NCBI GenBank assembly: GCA_037953745.1
Contig: JBAKBP010006571.1
Location: forward strand, 44,973 to 108,972
Direction of reading: 5' to 3'
DNA from: Lithodes maja
Lineage: Eukaryota > Arthropoda > Malacostraca > Decapoda > Lithodidae
DNA length: 64,000 nucleotides
Shown here piece after piece: positions 10,961 through 22,395 of the stretch. Position 1 is the stretch's first letter, and the number at the start of each line of letters is the position of its first letter. Made by a program: the position numbers and the translations under genes. The notes beneath the pieces are model-generated. The model worked only from the letters and a program-made list of their open reading frames with translations, had not been told where the DNA came from and did no database searches.

Positions 10961-11171
10961 TTAAGCCGGAGTCACACGAACCGTTTTTCGAGCAATGTTT
11001 ACGGGCAATTGTGGTCAGAAGGCTCAAAAACATACACTTTATCAAAATTCAGCCGGCTAACATAATCTACCTTCAGTCTAGTTACCGATACCAGTGCGAA
11101 AAAGTCCCGAAATCAAAGAGAAAAAAAAATATATAATTGATGAAAAAAACGCTCGTGTGACATCGGCTTTA
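10961..11171. mobile_element. TTAA element, family D (copy 1)
   Basis: Starts TTAAGCCGGAGTCACACGA and ends with the inverted TCGTGTGACATCGGCTTTA, giving a TIR of about 19 bp with TTAA kept on the left and decayed on the right. The body matches 43366-43583 throughout, e.g. TTTTTCGAGCAA, TACGGGCAATT and CGATACCAGTGCGAAAAA. Confidence 0.75.
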
Positions 11172-11299
11172 GTTCTGTAGTGTCAATGTTCAACCTCCAT
11201 CACTCTTCCATTAATTGTAAGTCATACTATGTACCATATGAATACACCTTTTATACGGTTAACCATCTCTCACCGAGGGTGGTATATTTGGACCTTCGC

Positions 11300-11870
11300 T
11301 GTATGGCCCCATTAGTTTGGCGATTTTAAGACGTTTTCCCCTTTTTCTTCGTGATAATAGGAGATTTCACCCCATTTCAGTTTCATTTATTTCAGCGCGA
11401 GCGAGAGTGAGCCTGCGTACTAAGGGTAACCAGAATTTTGTTTTGTTTCAACTAATATATATATTATTAAGCTTGGAAAAAAATTATGGTGGTCAGGGAA
11501 GGCTGGGTTTTAGTAGCTTAGGGGGTAACTAAATATATTGCTCAACAAATGGCTCAACTAGCCAGATGGAACAAGCATCCCCTTCTCCCTCATGTTTAGC
11601 TCCACTAGTATTGAGATTTTAAGAAGTTCACCCCATTAGTTTGGCAATGTTAAAACCTTTTGCCCCATATAATTTGTCCATGTTAAAGCCTTTCATGCCA
11701 TGCAGGTATTTGTTGTCCTAGTGAATGTTAGCAAGCCTGTCATGTAGGAGAAAACATATTTCTACCGCAAAATGCACTTTTTTTTATCAAATGTATTGTT
11801 TTCTTTGTTGTATTTTTTTCTTTGTTTTTACTTTGATGGAGGTCTAGGGAAGAAAGTAGAAAACAGAATG
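11300..11870 (+). repeat. Two degenerate family A copies
   Basis: Family A words in order, twice: GGCCCCATTAGTTTGGCGAT near 11305 with GCGAGCGAGAGTGAGCCT; then CTCCCTCATGTTTAGCTCC near 11586 through TGATGGAGGTCTAGGGAAG near 11834. Neither copy keeps both TTAA ends; both are older than the intact copies. Confidence 0.65.
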
Positions 11871-12094
11871 AGAAAATACATAAAGCAATAAATAATATCT
11901 CCTTAAGAAAAGTGTTGAAGCATGTGGGATATACAGAGGCGTTGTTTTGTCTCGTTTGGGTTCGGTATCGACTCTAATAAGTGCGGAGTTACTAGGACTC
12001 TCGACTGTACATTCTACATATTGACATAGCTTCAGTGTTTGTAATACCACGAACATTTTGTATAGTTTTTTGTGTTTTTTTTTTGTTTTTGTTA

Positions 12095-12252
12095 TGGACA
12101 ATCTTTTTCCCTCATGTCTAGTCTCATTAGTTTTGAGATTTTGAGACGTTCGCCCCATCAGTTCGGCGATTTTAAGAGCTTTCATCCCATTTCTTAGTCA
12201 ATTCAAGACCTTGCATACCCTTTAGATGACGATTTTTTTCCTGGCGAGCGAG
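12095..12252 (+). repeat. Family A fragment
   Basis: Runs from CCCTCATGTCTAGTCTCATT to TTTTCCTGGCGAGCGAG and stops there; only the 32-bp-repeat half of the element is present. Confidence 0.7.
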
Positions 12253-12307
12253 TACAAAAATAATGGAGTAAATAAATGAATAAAGACACGTTCAGGCTAT
12301 GGTCTCT

Positions 12308-12522
12308 TTAACCCATTCAGTTCCAGGGACGTCCTCTTCATTATATTCTGGCAACTGTTAGACGATTGTATTCAGCTTAGGAAGGACCTCTAGCAATAAT
12401 ACGGCTTCACAAAATCTCAACCAACCCATTTAACTACCACGCATCCTTCCTAAGCTGCATAATATCGTCTAAATATAGCTAGAATAAAATATAACACACG
12501 TCGCTGGTACTCAACGGGTTAA
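12308..12522. mobile_element. TTAA foldback element, family C (copy 1)
   Basis: TTAACCCATTCAGTTCCAGG at the left, CTGGTACTCAACGGGTTAA at the right. The halves mirror each other: CAGCTTAGGAAGGACCT against CCTTCCTAAGCTGCAT. Right end continues into the 49-bp array. Confidence 0.8.
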
Positions 12523-12767
12523 TACAGCTATAATAAAATATAACACACGCCACTGGTACTCAACGGGTTAATACAGCTAGAATAAAATATAACACACACC
12601 ACTGGTACTCAACGGGTTAATACAGCTATAATAAAATATAACACACGCCACTGGTACTCAACGGGTTAATACAGCTAGAATAAAATATAACACACACCAC
12701 TGGTACTCAACGGGTTAATACAGCTAGAATAAAATATAACACACGCCACTGGTACTCAACGGGTTAA
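12519..12767. repeat. Five 49-bp tandem repeats of a family C end
   Basis: TTAA occurs at 12519, 12568, 12617, 12666, 12715 and 12764, exactly 49 bp apart. Each unit is the terminal part of the preceding family C copy (AGAATAAAATATAACACAC ... CAACGGG). Units 1 and 3 share one variant pair, units 2 and 4 another, so there is a dimeric higher-order pattern. Confidence 0.9.
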
Positions 12768-13037
12768 AACAGTCTGAATTACGTTGAACACTCACACTAC
12801 ATGAAGGTGATACAAATTTGTCTTTAACAATTCTGACACACAGATGTAATATTTTGAAACCTTCCATTTAAACACATGTCCGAGTCCTTGATTCCACTCA
12901 GTGTTCAATGCTCCTAGTATATCAACTACTCGAATATTCCCATTATTTGTTTAAACTGCTTACACTTGTATGGATTTATTTAAGCAGTCAGAAAAAAAGG
13001 AGGGCATATATTAAGTCCTAGAGTGTAACGCATTATA
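12768..13037. other. No recognised feature
   Basis: No element or gene seen. Confidence 0.5.

Positions 13038-13112
<75 letters not shown>
13038..13112. repeat. (CT)n/(TA)n microsatellite
   Basis: Short CT run followed by about 29 TA units. Confidence 0.95.
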
Positions 13113-13115
<3 letters not shown>

Positions 13116-13329
13116 GCTGACGAAAAATTACCATATCCTCAGGTTGATTACTCGGCTGTCTTGATAATTATTATGACGCAGTGACATAGGCGTTCCATAA
13201 TTTGGTATTACATATCCATAAATCAGCTGCTAAGGGACTACATTTTCTTCCCAGTTAATATAAAGACTATAATAACTGAAACTGAATAATACTTAAAATG
13301 GCAGACAATGTAATATGTAGCGTTTGTAG

Positions 13330-13500
13330 CATAATCAGATAACCTCTTGACTACGAGATTCCTTCCTTAGCTTTATAACATTGTTTAGTGTTATCCAAAA
13401 TACACGAAACAAAGTATAACTGAAGTGAAATGGCCGTCCGAGGTAGTTTTATACCTCTTGACTGTGAAACGTCCTTCCTAAGCTGCATATCTATCTAGCT
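13330..13500. repeat. Degenerate family C-like sequence
   Basis: Contains CCTTCCTAAGCTGCAT and related words of family C but no clear ends. Confidence 0.4.
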
Positions 13501-13870
13501 ATTGCCGGACGCCTTACTCCCCTTAATGAGGGTGGCCATACACTGAAGGCCCCCAAGCGGACCTATTCCCTGTAAGAGGGACAACCCGAGCCAGTTTACT
13601 GAAGGATTTACAGGATTGACCACTCAATTTAGGATCCGTCCGACTCCGAGGCCCTCTATGTATCTTGGTAGCACTATTTTTTCTACAGCAGTGTTCGGCT
13701 AGTCCATCCGCTGACCTGCCTTAGATAAGCAGTACGGATTTGTATCAGGTTTACTCCCCTACACAGGTTGCCGACCAAGGCTGACGAGTCCCATCCACCC
13801 GAATGTGTATAAGGTTGTCTCCCCTAGATGGGTTGCCGACCAAGGCTAACGAGTCCCATCCACCCGGGTA
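13501..13870. repeat. Unclassified repeat with an internal 48-bp duplication
   Basis: The block GGTTGCCGACCAAGG ... GAGTCCCATCCACCCG occurs at about 13753-13800 and again at 13821-13868 with few differences. On the minus strand the text resembles leader or trailer sequence of invertebrate LINEs, but I cannot assign a family. Confidence 0.45.
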
Positions 13871-14107
13871 CAATCTGCTAATGGTACCAAAATACAATAC
13901 ATTATGGCATTATCGTATAGAAGGCGTTAATATGGTCCTTAATCATAATACTGCCACATCTCTCATTCCTACCTTGGTTCACTGGCAATAAACATGAATT
14001 ATAGAGCGTACTTTATGTTGTTATCACCCTGGCTGTAAAACACTGCCTTACCAAGTATCAATATATCTAAAGAGTACAGAATATACTTTCAGTTTGTTTA
14101 ATAGAAG
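13871..14107. other. No recognised feature
   Basis: AT-rich. Confidence 0.5.
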
Positions 14108-14272
14108 TTAAGGGGCCGACCACTAGGTCGGTTTTTGGGGCTATTAATTAATTTATTCATTTATGTTTTTAGTTTCCTCGCTAGACCTCCATCAAGCTTA
14201 GAAATACTCCCCCTAGACCCCTCTTCAAGATAAATTTGTACATTTTTCGGTAGAAAAATGTCCCGGCCGAAA
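14108..14272 (-). repeat. Family A copy, truncated
   Basis: TTAAGGGGCCGACC start of the subfamily also seen at 43952. It breaks off right after TGTCCCGGCCGAA, so more than half is missing. Confidence 0.7.
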
Positions 14273-14596
14273 CAACCTACTGAAGAGTGGACAAGGTGGG
14301 ATAAGCAATACATACCCCAATTACTTATCTTTTAGGACACGATGGTACGTATCTTTATTGCCTTATGTATATTATTAAACTATTGTAGCCTATACAGTTT
14401 AGGTAGGATCTCCAGAAAAAATATAAGAGGTACAAACTATCATTATTAATCCTGACTTGCAAAACTCCTTGCTAAACTGAATAAAATCGACTAATGATAG
14501 CCAACGTATAAGGAAGAAATGTGTCCTCGAAAACTGAAGGAGGGATAGGAAAGCAAAAATATATTCTTCATTTTCAATTACCTCGGATAAATTCCT
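14273..14596. repeat. Mostly unassigned sequence with family C words
   Basis: CTAAACTGAATAAAATCGAC and TAATGATAGCC near 14473-14505 match one arm of family C; the remainder is not recognised. Confidence 0.35.
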
Positions 14597-14822
14597 TAAT
14601 CCCTTCACCTCGATGACACTTTTTTTACCTTTTACTGTGGCTAAATTGAACGATTTTATGCCGTGCGAGAAAAACCTGTGTTATTCGGAGGGCTTATTCA
14701 GATCGTATTTAATTACCCCTTTGAGTCCTGGAGGTAGATTATAGGCTAAATACAATCATCTAATGGTAACCAGAATACGAAAAAAAACAAAAACAATACC
14801 CAATCGTGGTGAAGGGGTTAGT
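14597..14822. mobile_element. Family C-like foldback element, diverged
   Basis: Starts TTAATCCCTTCACCTCGATG and ends ATCGTGGTGAAGGGGTTAG, inverted repeats of about 18 bp. The arms share CTGTGTTATTCGGAGG-type text with the copy at 20922, forming a C subfamily. Confidence 0.65.
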
Positions 14823-14940
14823 ATTGATCCACTGGTAGTATAATACTCGTACATCAAATACCTGGAACACATTTACCCTTTATTGCTGTATCTCTGTAAG
14901 CCAGCCTGATAAATGACAACATATAGAGTACACTTTGTCA

Positions 14941-15298
14941 TTAAGGGGGGGTCACCTGCTATTTTTCTGTTTTTCTCTCTTTCTCTGGTTTGTATCCATT
15001 CGACCCCATTCAACCTACTGTTAAAAGACGTTTATCCCCATCTAGGTGTCGATTTATTCCTGTCGAGCGATAGCAAGCCAGCATTGTATGGAGAAATTCG
15101 GCTTGAGACATTTTTCTATCGAAAAATGTACAAATTTAGCCGGCTGACAAAAACATTATAACATACTGTATATGCTGGCTCGCTACCGCTCGCCAGAAAA
15201 AAAATCGACACCTGAATGAGGAGACACGTCTTAAAACAGTAGGCTGAATGGGGCCAATGGATAAAAGCCACAGATAAAAAGCAGGTCGGTCCCCTTCA
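14941..15298. mobile_element. TTAA foldback element, family B (copy 2)
   Basis: TTAAGGGGGGGTCACCTGC at the left; right end decayed to GCAGGTCGGTCCCCTTCA, so TTAA became TTCA. The CCGGCTTCGCCGG loop hairpin has been lost here. Confidence 0.75.
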
Positions 15299-15407
15299 CG
15301 TCAAGTCCTGTCCAGATAGTAATAATGGATAACATAAATAGCGTACCCTTGATCATTGTTATTGGAGTAGCTGTCTCACTAGTAGTATTATATTATATTA
15401 TATATAC

Positions 15408-15454
15408 TCAGGCCCAATCCCCACTGTTCCTATTTGTAATTTGTCTTTTTATTG

Positions 15455-15497
<43 letters not shown>

Positions 15498-15681
15498 TTT
15501 GGGGGGGGGGGTGCCCTATTTTTTATTCATGTTTTTTATTTTTTATTTTATTTTTTTATTTTTATTTTTTATGTTTTTTTTTGGGGGGGGCGACTCAAGA
15601 CAGAGCCAGAAGTGGGACAACACAACACAGAAAACAATGAACACACACAAACAAAATACAAATTGACACACATCTAGGTAT
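15408..15681 (-). repeat. RTE-like LINE 3' tail fragment
   Basis: On the minus strand it reads CACACATCTAGGT...TCTGTCTTGAGTCG...GGGCCTGAG, matching the 3' UTR at 3858-4195. Poly-T, poly-G and (TA)n runs at 15451-15590 have expanded inside it. Confidence 0.65.
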
Positions 15682-15775
15682 ACCGTATGTATAATATAGT
15701 GAACACAATACCGACACCATCGCAGTTCTGTAACACGGATTCACAACCAAATTATCTGAACTATTATGGGTAATT

Positions 15776-15955
15776 AGGAAAAAATCGACACCTAAATGGG
15801 ACGAAATGTCTTAAAAGTTACATAAATGGGGTGAAAGTTCTTTAAATCGCCAAACTAATGGGGCGAACGTCTTAAAATCTCAAAAGCAATGGGGCTAAAC
15901 ATGAGGGAGAAAGGGGGTAAAGAAAAAATTCCCTCGAGTGGATATCTCCCCTTAA
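15776..15955 (-). repeat. Family A copy, half missing
   Basis: Retains the right half from AAAATCGACACCTAAATGGG to ATATCTCCCCTTAA. The left half, from the end to the GCTCGCC module, is absent. Confidence 0.75.
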
Positions 15956-16085
15956 GATAGTCAGTCGGTCATCTTTTAACGGGTAGACACATAATTACAT
16001 CCTTCCTAAGCTGAACGCAACCGTCTAATACTTGCGAGAATATAATAATGCAAAATGATGGCCCCGGTACTGTATTATGGATTAA
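15956..16085. repeat. Family C fragment
   Basis: CCTTCCTAAGCTGAACGC and CCGGTACTG...TTAA are family C words. It ends on the TTAA (16082-16085) that begins the next family A copy. Confidence 0.55.
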
Positions 16086-16424
16086 GGGGAGATTTCCACT
16101 CGAGGGATTTTTTTTCTTTTTCTGGACCCGTTTCTCCCTCATTTTTAGCCCCATTGCTTTTGAGATTTTCAGACGTTCGCCCTAGTAGTTTTTACATTTT
16201 AAGATATTTTTTCCCCATTTCTGTCAATTTTAAGACCTTTCGTGCCATTAAGGTGTCGATTTTTTCCTGGCGAGCGATAGCGAGCCTGTAATTTAAGAGC
16301 AACCGGCCTCCGGCCGGGACATTTTTCTACCGAAAGATGTACAAATTTATCTTGAAAGGGGGTCTAGAGGGTGTAATTTTAAGCTTCATGAAAAGTAGGG
16401 AACAAACTAAATACCTCCCCTTAA
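16082..16424 (+). mobile_element. TTAA element, family A (copy at 16082)
   Basis: TTAAGGGGAGATTTCCACT to ATACCTCCCCTTAA, complete. Carries the four 32-bp modules, GGCGAGCGATAGCGAGCC and the GGCCTCCGGCC dyad. Confidence 0.8.
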
Positions 16425-16465
16425 GTGTAATGTCTGTAGAGTCGATCCACTGGTACTAGATATAA

Positions 16466-17310
16466 CAAACATATATATAGACACTTCACCTTCGCTACCA
16501 ATAAACATATATATAGACACTTCACCTTCGCTACCAATAAACATATATATAGACACTTCACCTTCGCTACCAATAAACATATATATAGACATTTCACCTT
16601 CGCTACCAATAAACATATATATAGACACTTCACCTTCGCTACCAATAAACATATATATAGACACTTCACCTTCGCTACCAATAAACATATACAGTATATA
16701 GACATTTCACCTTCGCTACCAATAAACATATATATATAGACACTAGCGAAGGTGAAGTCCAATAAACATAATTATATATAGACATTTCACCTTCGCTACC
16801 AATAAACATATATATAGACACTTCACCTTCGCTACCAATAAACATATATATAGACATTTCACCTTCGCTACCAATAAACATATATATAGACACTAGCGAA
16901 GGTGAAGTCCAATAAACATATATATAGACATTTCACCTTCGCTACCAATAAACATATATATAGACACTTCACCTTCGCTACCAATAAACATATATATAGA
17001 CATTTCACCTTCGCTACCAATAAACATATATATAGACACTAGCGAAGGTGAAGTCCAATAAACATATATATAGACATTTCACCTTCGCTACCAATAAACA
17101 TATATATAGACACTTCACCTTCGCTACCAATAAACATATATATAGACACTTCACCTTCGCTACCAATAAACATATATATAGACACTTCACCTTCGCTACC
17201 AATAAACATATATATAGACACTTCACCTTCGCTACCAATAAACATATATATATAGACACTTCACCTTCGCTACCAATAAACATATATATAGACACTACAC
17301 CTTCGCTACC
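16466..17310. repeat. 36-bp minisatellite with inverted-core variants
   Basis: About 23 units of 36 bp built on AATAAACATATATATAGAC plus the core ACTTCACCTTCGCTA. In three units (cores at 16744, 16894 and 17040) the 15-bp core is present as its exact reverse complement while the flanks keep their direction. Those units recur about 150 bp apart, a higher-order repeat of four units. Confidence 0.9.
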
Positions 17311-17339
17311 AATAAAACTAACCTATAGATCAACTACAC

Positions 17340-17724
17340 TTCAGGGGAGTCACCTGCTTTTGTTATCTTTCTCTCATTTTCTCTCTTTCTCTGGCTTGTA
17401 TCCATTCGGCCCCATTCAGCCAACTGTTTTAAGACGTTTATCCCCATCCAGGTGTCGATTTCTCCCTGGCGAGCGATATCGAGCCAGCATTGTATGAAGA
17501 ATTCCGGCTTCGCCGGAGACATTTTTCTATCGAAAAATTTTCAAATTTAACTTGCTGTAAACAAAATATATATACATGCTGGCTCGCTACCGCTCGCCAG
17601 GAATATATTGACACCTGGATGGGGGTAAACATCTTAATACAGTAGGCTGAATGGAGCCGAATGGATATAAGCCAAAGAGAGAGAGGGAGAGAAATAGAGA
17701 AAAAACGAGTTGGGCTCCCTTAAT
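17340..17724. mobile_element. TTAA foldback element, family B (copy 3)
   Basis: Left end decayed (TTCAGGGGAGTCACCTGC), right end TTGGGCTCCCTTAA kept. Central CCGGCTTCGCCGG hairpin intact. Confidence 0.8.
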
Positions 17725-17858
17725 CTTCACTACCCTGGCTGACTCGCTAGCAGTAAATACATAATATATAGACGACGCTACATTTTTACCCCCAATAAAG
17801 ATAGACCCTCGAGCAAGTTAAATAAATAATGTCATGGCACTAGTAAACTCGCCTTTAC
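17725..17858. other. No recognised feature
   Basis: Short AT-rich spacer. Confidence 0.5.
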
Positions 17859-18057
17859 TATAGGTAGCGCCAACGAACATGACAATTATATCGATCTCTG
17901 ACCTCTTCGCAACTCAAAAGGACCTTGAGCAAACTGGCTGTAACTATTTCCTGGTGGACCCTTCCCAAATGATAGAAATGTCAACCCGATTGCTTTCATT
18001 AATTTTGAGATATAAAAAGTTAAGGGGTCCAGATTATTGTCAAGTTTGTTGGCGCTA

Positions 18058-18063
<6 letters not shown>
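17859..18063. mobile_element. Short TIR element with TA flanks (mariner-type MITE candidate)
   Basis: TAGGTAGCGCCAAC at 17861 and GTTGGCGCTACCTA ending at 18061 are perfect inverted repeats, extended with mismatches through TTGACAAT. TA flanks on both sides fit a TA target duplication. About 200 bp, non-coding. Confidence 0.7.

Positions 18064-18111
<48 letters not shown>
18062..18111. repeat. (TA)n microsatellite
   Basis: About 25 TA units beginning at the TA that flanks the MITE. Confidence 0.95.
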
Positions 18112-18114
<3 letters not shown>

Positions 18115-18227
18115 ATTAATATTCACTACCTGTACCCAGCCTGACGCCGCAGAAATGTATGTAAAATATACTTACTTTCTTTCAAATAAATGCAAAATAT
18201 TAAGTACACCTAAAAACACTGGTATTT

Positions 18228-18600
18228 TTGATGAATGTATCTTTTAGTTTGCCCCTAGACTTCCCAGACTTCCTTCAAACTAAACAAAAAATGACCTTCA
18301 AAGACCCCCCTCAAGTTATACAGGTATATTTTTCAATGGAAAAGTATCCTGGCCAAACGCCGATTTCTTCTAAGTTACAGACTCGCTATCAAGCCCAGAC
18401 AAAAAATCGACGCTGGTATTAGGTGAAGCGTAACAGCCGAAGGCCAATTTCTTCTAAAAAAAAAACCAGGGTCACTGTCGCTCGACCCCATAAAAATCGA
18501 CACCTAAATGGGGCGAAGCGTATTACTGTCGCCACTCTAATGGGATGAAACTACTTAAAATCTCCAAACTAATGGAGCGAAACAGGGAAGATCCAAAATT
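18228..18600 (-). repeat. Old family A copy
   Basis: Recognisable by AGACTTCC, TTTTTCAATGGAAAAGTA, CTCGCTATC and AAAATCGACACCTAAATGGG, but with many substitutions and a partial duplication of its middle part (about 18365-18510). Confidence 0.55.
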
Positions 18601-19051
18601 ACCACCCACCCACCCCCGTCCATCCTATCGGACCAAATCGGGTTAAACCTTAAGTAACTGCAGGATTGGTTCTCGGAAGACCCTGAGTTGAGAATATGGT
18701 CGTAAACTACAGTATCTTTGGCTCTAGTACCCAGCTTGACCCACTAGCAATACATGAGCTATTCACCACTTGAGGGTTTCGGTCTATAATCAAGGAAGTT
18801 TTAGCTGTGGACATGAATATTTACCAGAATTACCAGTTGAAATATGTTTGTAGTGTATAAATACATATACAATCATAAATTCAACAAAATTCTATCATTC
18901 ATAAACTCATAAACTACTGTACTTGTATTTCTGCTAAATATTAATGTTTACGGTTCCAACTTCCTTATAGCCAGACACTCGCAAGGGGTCAATTCATAGT
19001 GTTCTAAATTTTTAATGGTATGTCTATAGTTGATCTATTAGTATATGTACA
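18601..19051. other. No recognised feature
   Basis: No gene or element ends seen. Confidence 0.5.
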
Positions 19052-19735
19052 GTATGTATGCATTATACTCAGGCACATACCCCATAGCTGTGAATGGTCG
19101 ACTCAAGACAGAGCTTCAACAGAAACAATTTAAATAAAACATTCTCACACATCTAGGTCGCCCAGAAGATTCAAAGACAAAGGATCATGAGGAGTCTGCA
19201 GCAAAAGAGTCCCAGGTCCCAGATCTCCCGGAGAGGTTCCAGTCTCAGCAGGCAGACACGCAGCGGAACGATACTACAATGCCCGCCCACATTACTTCCA
19301 GGCATGGCCCTTTATATATACAACGGCTCTCCGGGCCAGGCGTCTGATGGACCATTATCTAGTCCAACTGGCGCCCGACCCCCACTCCCTACGACCGCGT
19401 TCTCGCTTCTCTATTCACAAGCATTCTACATTCATTCCTATTCACCACCACCTCTCTTGCCTGTTCTTCAGTCATCTTCCAACGCCTGTTTCACACCATC
19501 TCTCCATCTCCTCCGAGGTCTTCCTATCAATCGATATTCTCTTTGCAAGCCTTTCATCTCCCATTCGTTCAACATGTGGCCTATAAGGGTTCCTGTTGTC
19601 CCTCAATCTGTCTCTACACGTCACTCCACACATACTCCTCAATCAGCTCATCTTCATCACATCCAACCTTATTTTCTCTAGTATTGCACATTCAGACCCC
19701 ATACATCACTGTTGGTACAACTATCTCTTGATACT
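19052..19735 (-). mobile_element. RTE-like LINE, 3' fragment
   Basis: On the minus strand it holds the end of the C-terminal coding region (about 19735-19380, degenerate, with stops) and the complete 3' UTR down to GGGTATGTGCCTGAG near 19060. Roughly 85% similar by eye to the copy at 3858, so an older insertion. Joined at about 19735 to a family A fragment. Confidence 0.75.
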
Positions 19736-19829
19736 TTTCTACCGAAAAATCTACAAATTTATCTCGAAGGGGGGTCTTGCGGGTATTTGTTTTAAGCTTA
19801 GGGAGCAAACTAAAAACCTCCTCTTAACA
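19736..19829 (+). repeat. Family A end fragment
   Basis: From TTTTCTACCGAAAAATC to AACCTCCTCTTAA. Fused to the LINE fragment, with no spacer. Confidence 0.7.
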
Positions 19830-20920
19830 TGATGCGGATACAGAGCAGTTACTATTATTATAGACTAGACAGAGATAACCTAGAGTGGAAATAATGGAGG
19901 AAGGACAGGACCGTGGACCGCGACTGTACCCCCCCCCCCCCCCGGCAGCCTGATGATGACCCAGTAGTAGCCACCATCACCACCCCCGACAGACTAGACA
20001 CGGCTCACTATCCCCGCCGTATTATGCACGGATCGATCCCGGAATACGGACACACTACTTATAACCCCCCTCCCCCCTAGTCTTGGATATCATTGTACAT
20101 CCACGCTCAAAAGTCGTGTCCAGTAGCCATTATCTCAATTTGGGTTAACTGCCTAGCAATGTGAACATGCCGACCCTTTACTGTAACTCATGGACACAAC
20201 CTTTACATCCATATTTTATATATATTTTTTAATGTTTAAGATCTTTTTTCCTGTAATTAAAGACAATACAAACACTGGATGGATACCGTGTCCTGTCTCC
20301 ACAAATTCCACTTTGGTTATCTTCCTAGGAAATCAATAATTAACTCTTTCCCTGCAGGACCCGTTCAGGAACGTTCTGGCAATTTAAAGCAATGTACAGG
20401 CCCTTAAAGTCTCTTAAAGCCTGTGGAGACGAGTGAAAGTGAGTAGGAGCGCGGCAGGCCCCAATCAGCTCTCCAGCATGGCAGCTGGGGCACTGAGGGG
20501 CGACAGCCATATCTCACGAGACTTATGCAGCGCTGCCAAAGGGAAATGTAGTGCGACATTGCTCCTTATTAGCGAATATTTGCAGATGTCTATGGTAGCG
20601 CTATGGATAAACCCCGCGCACTACAGAGCTCGTTCTGGTGTAATTTTGAAGCTATTTTCTTCTAGTTCTGGTCTAAATTCATTAAATTTCATTCAGAAAC
20701 TTGCTTAATCATTCATGAGTGCCTGAATGAGCCCTAATATAGCGGAAATATGCCCGCAGCGTAAGTGCTAATGTGCTAAATACTTATGAATGACTATAAT
20801 AAAGTTTTAATTTATTTGCGTATAGGATATGTATTTATTAAAAAAAGGAAAATGGAAAAGCTGCCAATGTCATTTTGATTTTGGTTAGGTCACTAGTAAA
20901 ACGTAAATACAAGTCCAAAT
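19830..20920. other. No recognised gene; poly-C run
   Basis: Includes a C15 tract at about 19929-19943 and a more GC-balanced stretch at 20400-20780. Open frames there begin at non-ATG codons and match nothing I know. Confidence 0.5.
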
Positions 20921-20921
20921 T

Positions 20922-21133
20922 AACCCCTTCAGCATTATGAATTTTGTTTTACCTTTCATTCTGGCTTAAGTTAGACGATTTCATGCAGTTTAAGAAGGAC
21001 CTATGTTATTCAGAGGCTTTATTGAGATGGTACTTACCCATTTGAGTCATAGAGGTAAATTATATACTAAAGGAAATTGTCTAATGGTAACCAGAATATG
21101 ATGAAAATGACGTAATGGTGGTGAAGGAGTTCA
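20922..21133. mobile_element. Family C-like foldback element, diverged
   Basis: TTAACCCCTTCAGCATTATG to TAATGGTGGTGAAGGAGTTCAA, same subfamily as 14597-14822. Right TTAA decayed. Confidence 0.65.
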
Positions 21134-21294
21134 AACTTATAAACAATATTCATACATCCGATGCTAGTTTAGGTTTGCTGTGGGTTATTCCTATATAAAA
21201 TAATGTTGTAAATGTGATGGTGGATGAGACTTCTGACCTCAACTGTACCCCTGTAAAGTTTGGAGCGCCTGATGCTCGTCATCACAGGCAGCAA

Positions 21295-21509
21295 TTAACC
21301 CCTTCTGTACCGGCGACGTCTTTTTAATATTATTATAGCTCTATTTAAACGATTATGTGCAGATTAAGAATGATCTGTGGTAGCAAAAAGGGTTAAGTGA
21401 GATAGTTCCAAGCATGGTAATTGCTGGAGGCCCTTTTTAAGCTGAATACATTTGTATAATATTAACCAGAATAAAGTAAAAAAGACGTCGCCGATACAGA
21501 AGGGGTTAA
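21295..21509. mobile_element. TTAA foldback element, family C
   Basis: TTAACCCCTTCTGTACCGGC to CGATACAGAAGGGGTTAA, both TTAA ends intact. The next bases (GGGGCTTTCACACGAAGGC) resemble a family D end, giving another shared-TTAA junction candidate. Confidence 0.85.
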
Positions 21510-22224
21510 GGGGCTTTCACACGAAGGCTTATAATCATCAACTTGTGATCCGCTACTTTTACAAGGTATTATTGTGAAGAATAATTTACCCTGCATTTGA
21601 GAGGTATAGTTAATTTATTATAGGTAGGCCAGAAATCTTGACCCCTAACCTCTGTAATTCAAAAAGAGCTACAGGAAATGGGTTTAAAATTTCCACACCT
21701 ATTCCCTGGTTATTAGCTCGATTACTCTGGCCGATTTAGAGTTATTATTTATCCTAATTATAATGAATACACTATAGATTATTATATATATCAGAATGAT
21801 GTTAAAAGTTCATTATTTACACACTGCCTGATCAGATTAACGGAAGAAAAGTGAAGGTAAAAGTTCTTGATTGATACCCGTCTTAGAAGTTTGGTTCGGT
21901 CCTCCTGATGTCTGTAATCTTTCAAGACCATTGAGTTTGACATTTGCATCTGCAGCAATGGATACAACAGAGATTCGGTATTCAAGGATAAATATGGGAA
22001 CGACTTGTACAGCTTCAAGATTACACAGTATTATCAGTTTTGAATTCGGTCGTACAGTTGTTTTATAAAGTTCACCTTAATAAGAAAGCTAGCAATATCT
22101 AAATATTCCCCAACTCTTCACAGTGTCCCAATTTACTGTGTTTCTACTTTTTCGCCACGTTATATTACAAATTACATAGTTTCTCATCAATTTTCTGGCC
22201 GAACTTTAAAATCCTACTGTAGAA
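21510..22224. other. No recognised gene
   Basis: Only the D-like end at 21506-21528 and a repeat-like stretch at about 21625-21710, similar to 29262-29380, are visible. Confidence 0.45.
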
Positions 22225-22395
22225 TAAAGACAAAAACAAATATGAGGGGAACACGAACTTTTATGAGTAACTATACAAGGAGGGCAAACAAATATGAGAG
22301 GACCACGAACTTTAGTGAGTGAGTGTGTACAAGGAGGGTAAACAAATAAGAAGGGACCACGAAATGTAACGAGTGTACAAGGAGGGCAAAACAAT
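22225..22395. repeat. 50-bp satellite, left flank of CR1
   Basis: Three to four units with GGACCACGAACTTT and GTACAAGGAGGGCAAACAA, the same repeat as 27488-28275. Confidence 0.8.

Noticed and set aside
16466..17310. CRISPR-like regular repeats
   Set aside because: Repeats are contiguous without unique spacers, and the setting is eukaryotic. It is a minisatellite.
20433..20708. 91-codon frame in a GC-balanced stretch
   Set aside because: Starts at GTG, no ATG in a suitable place, no family resemblance.
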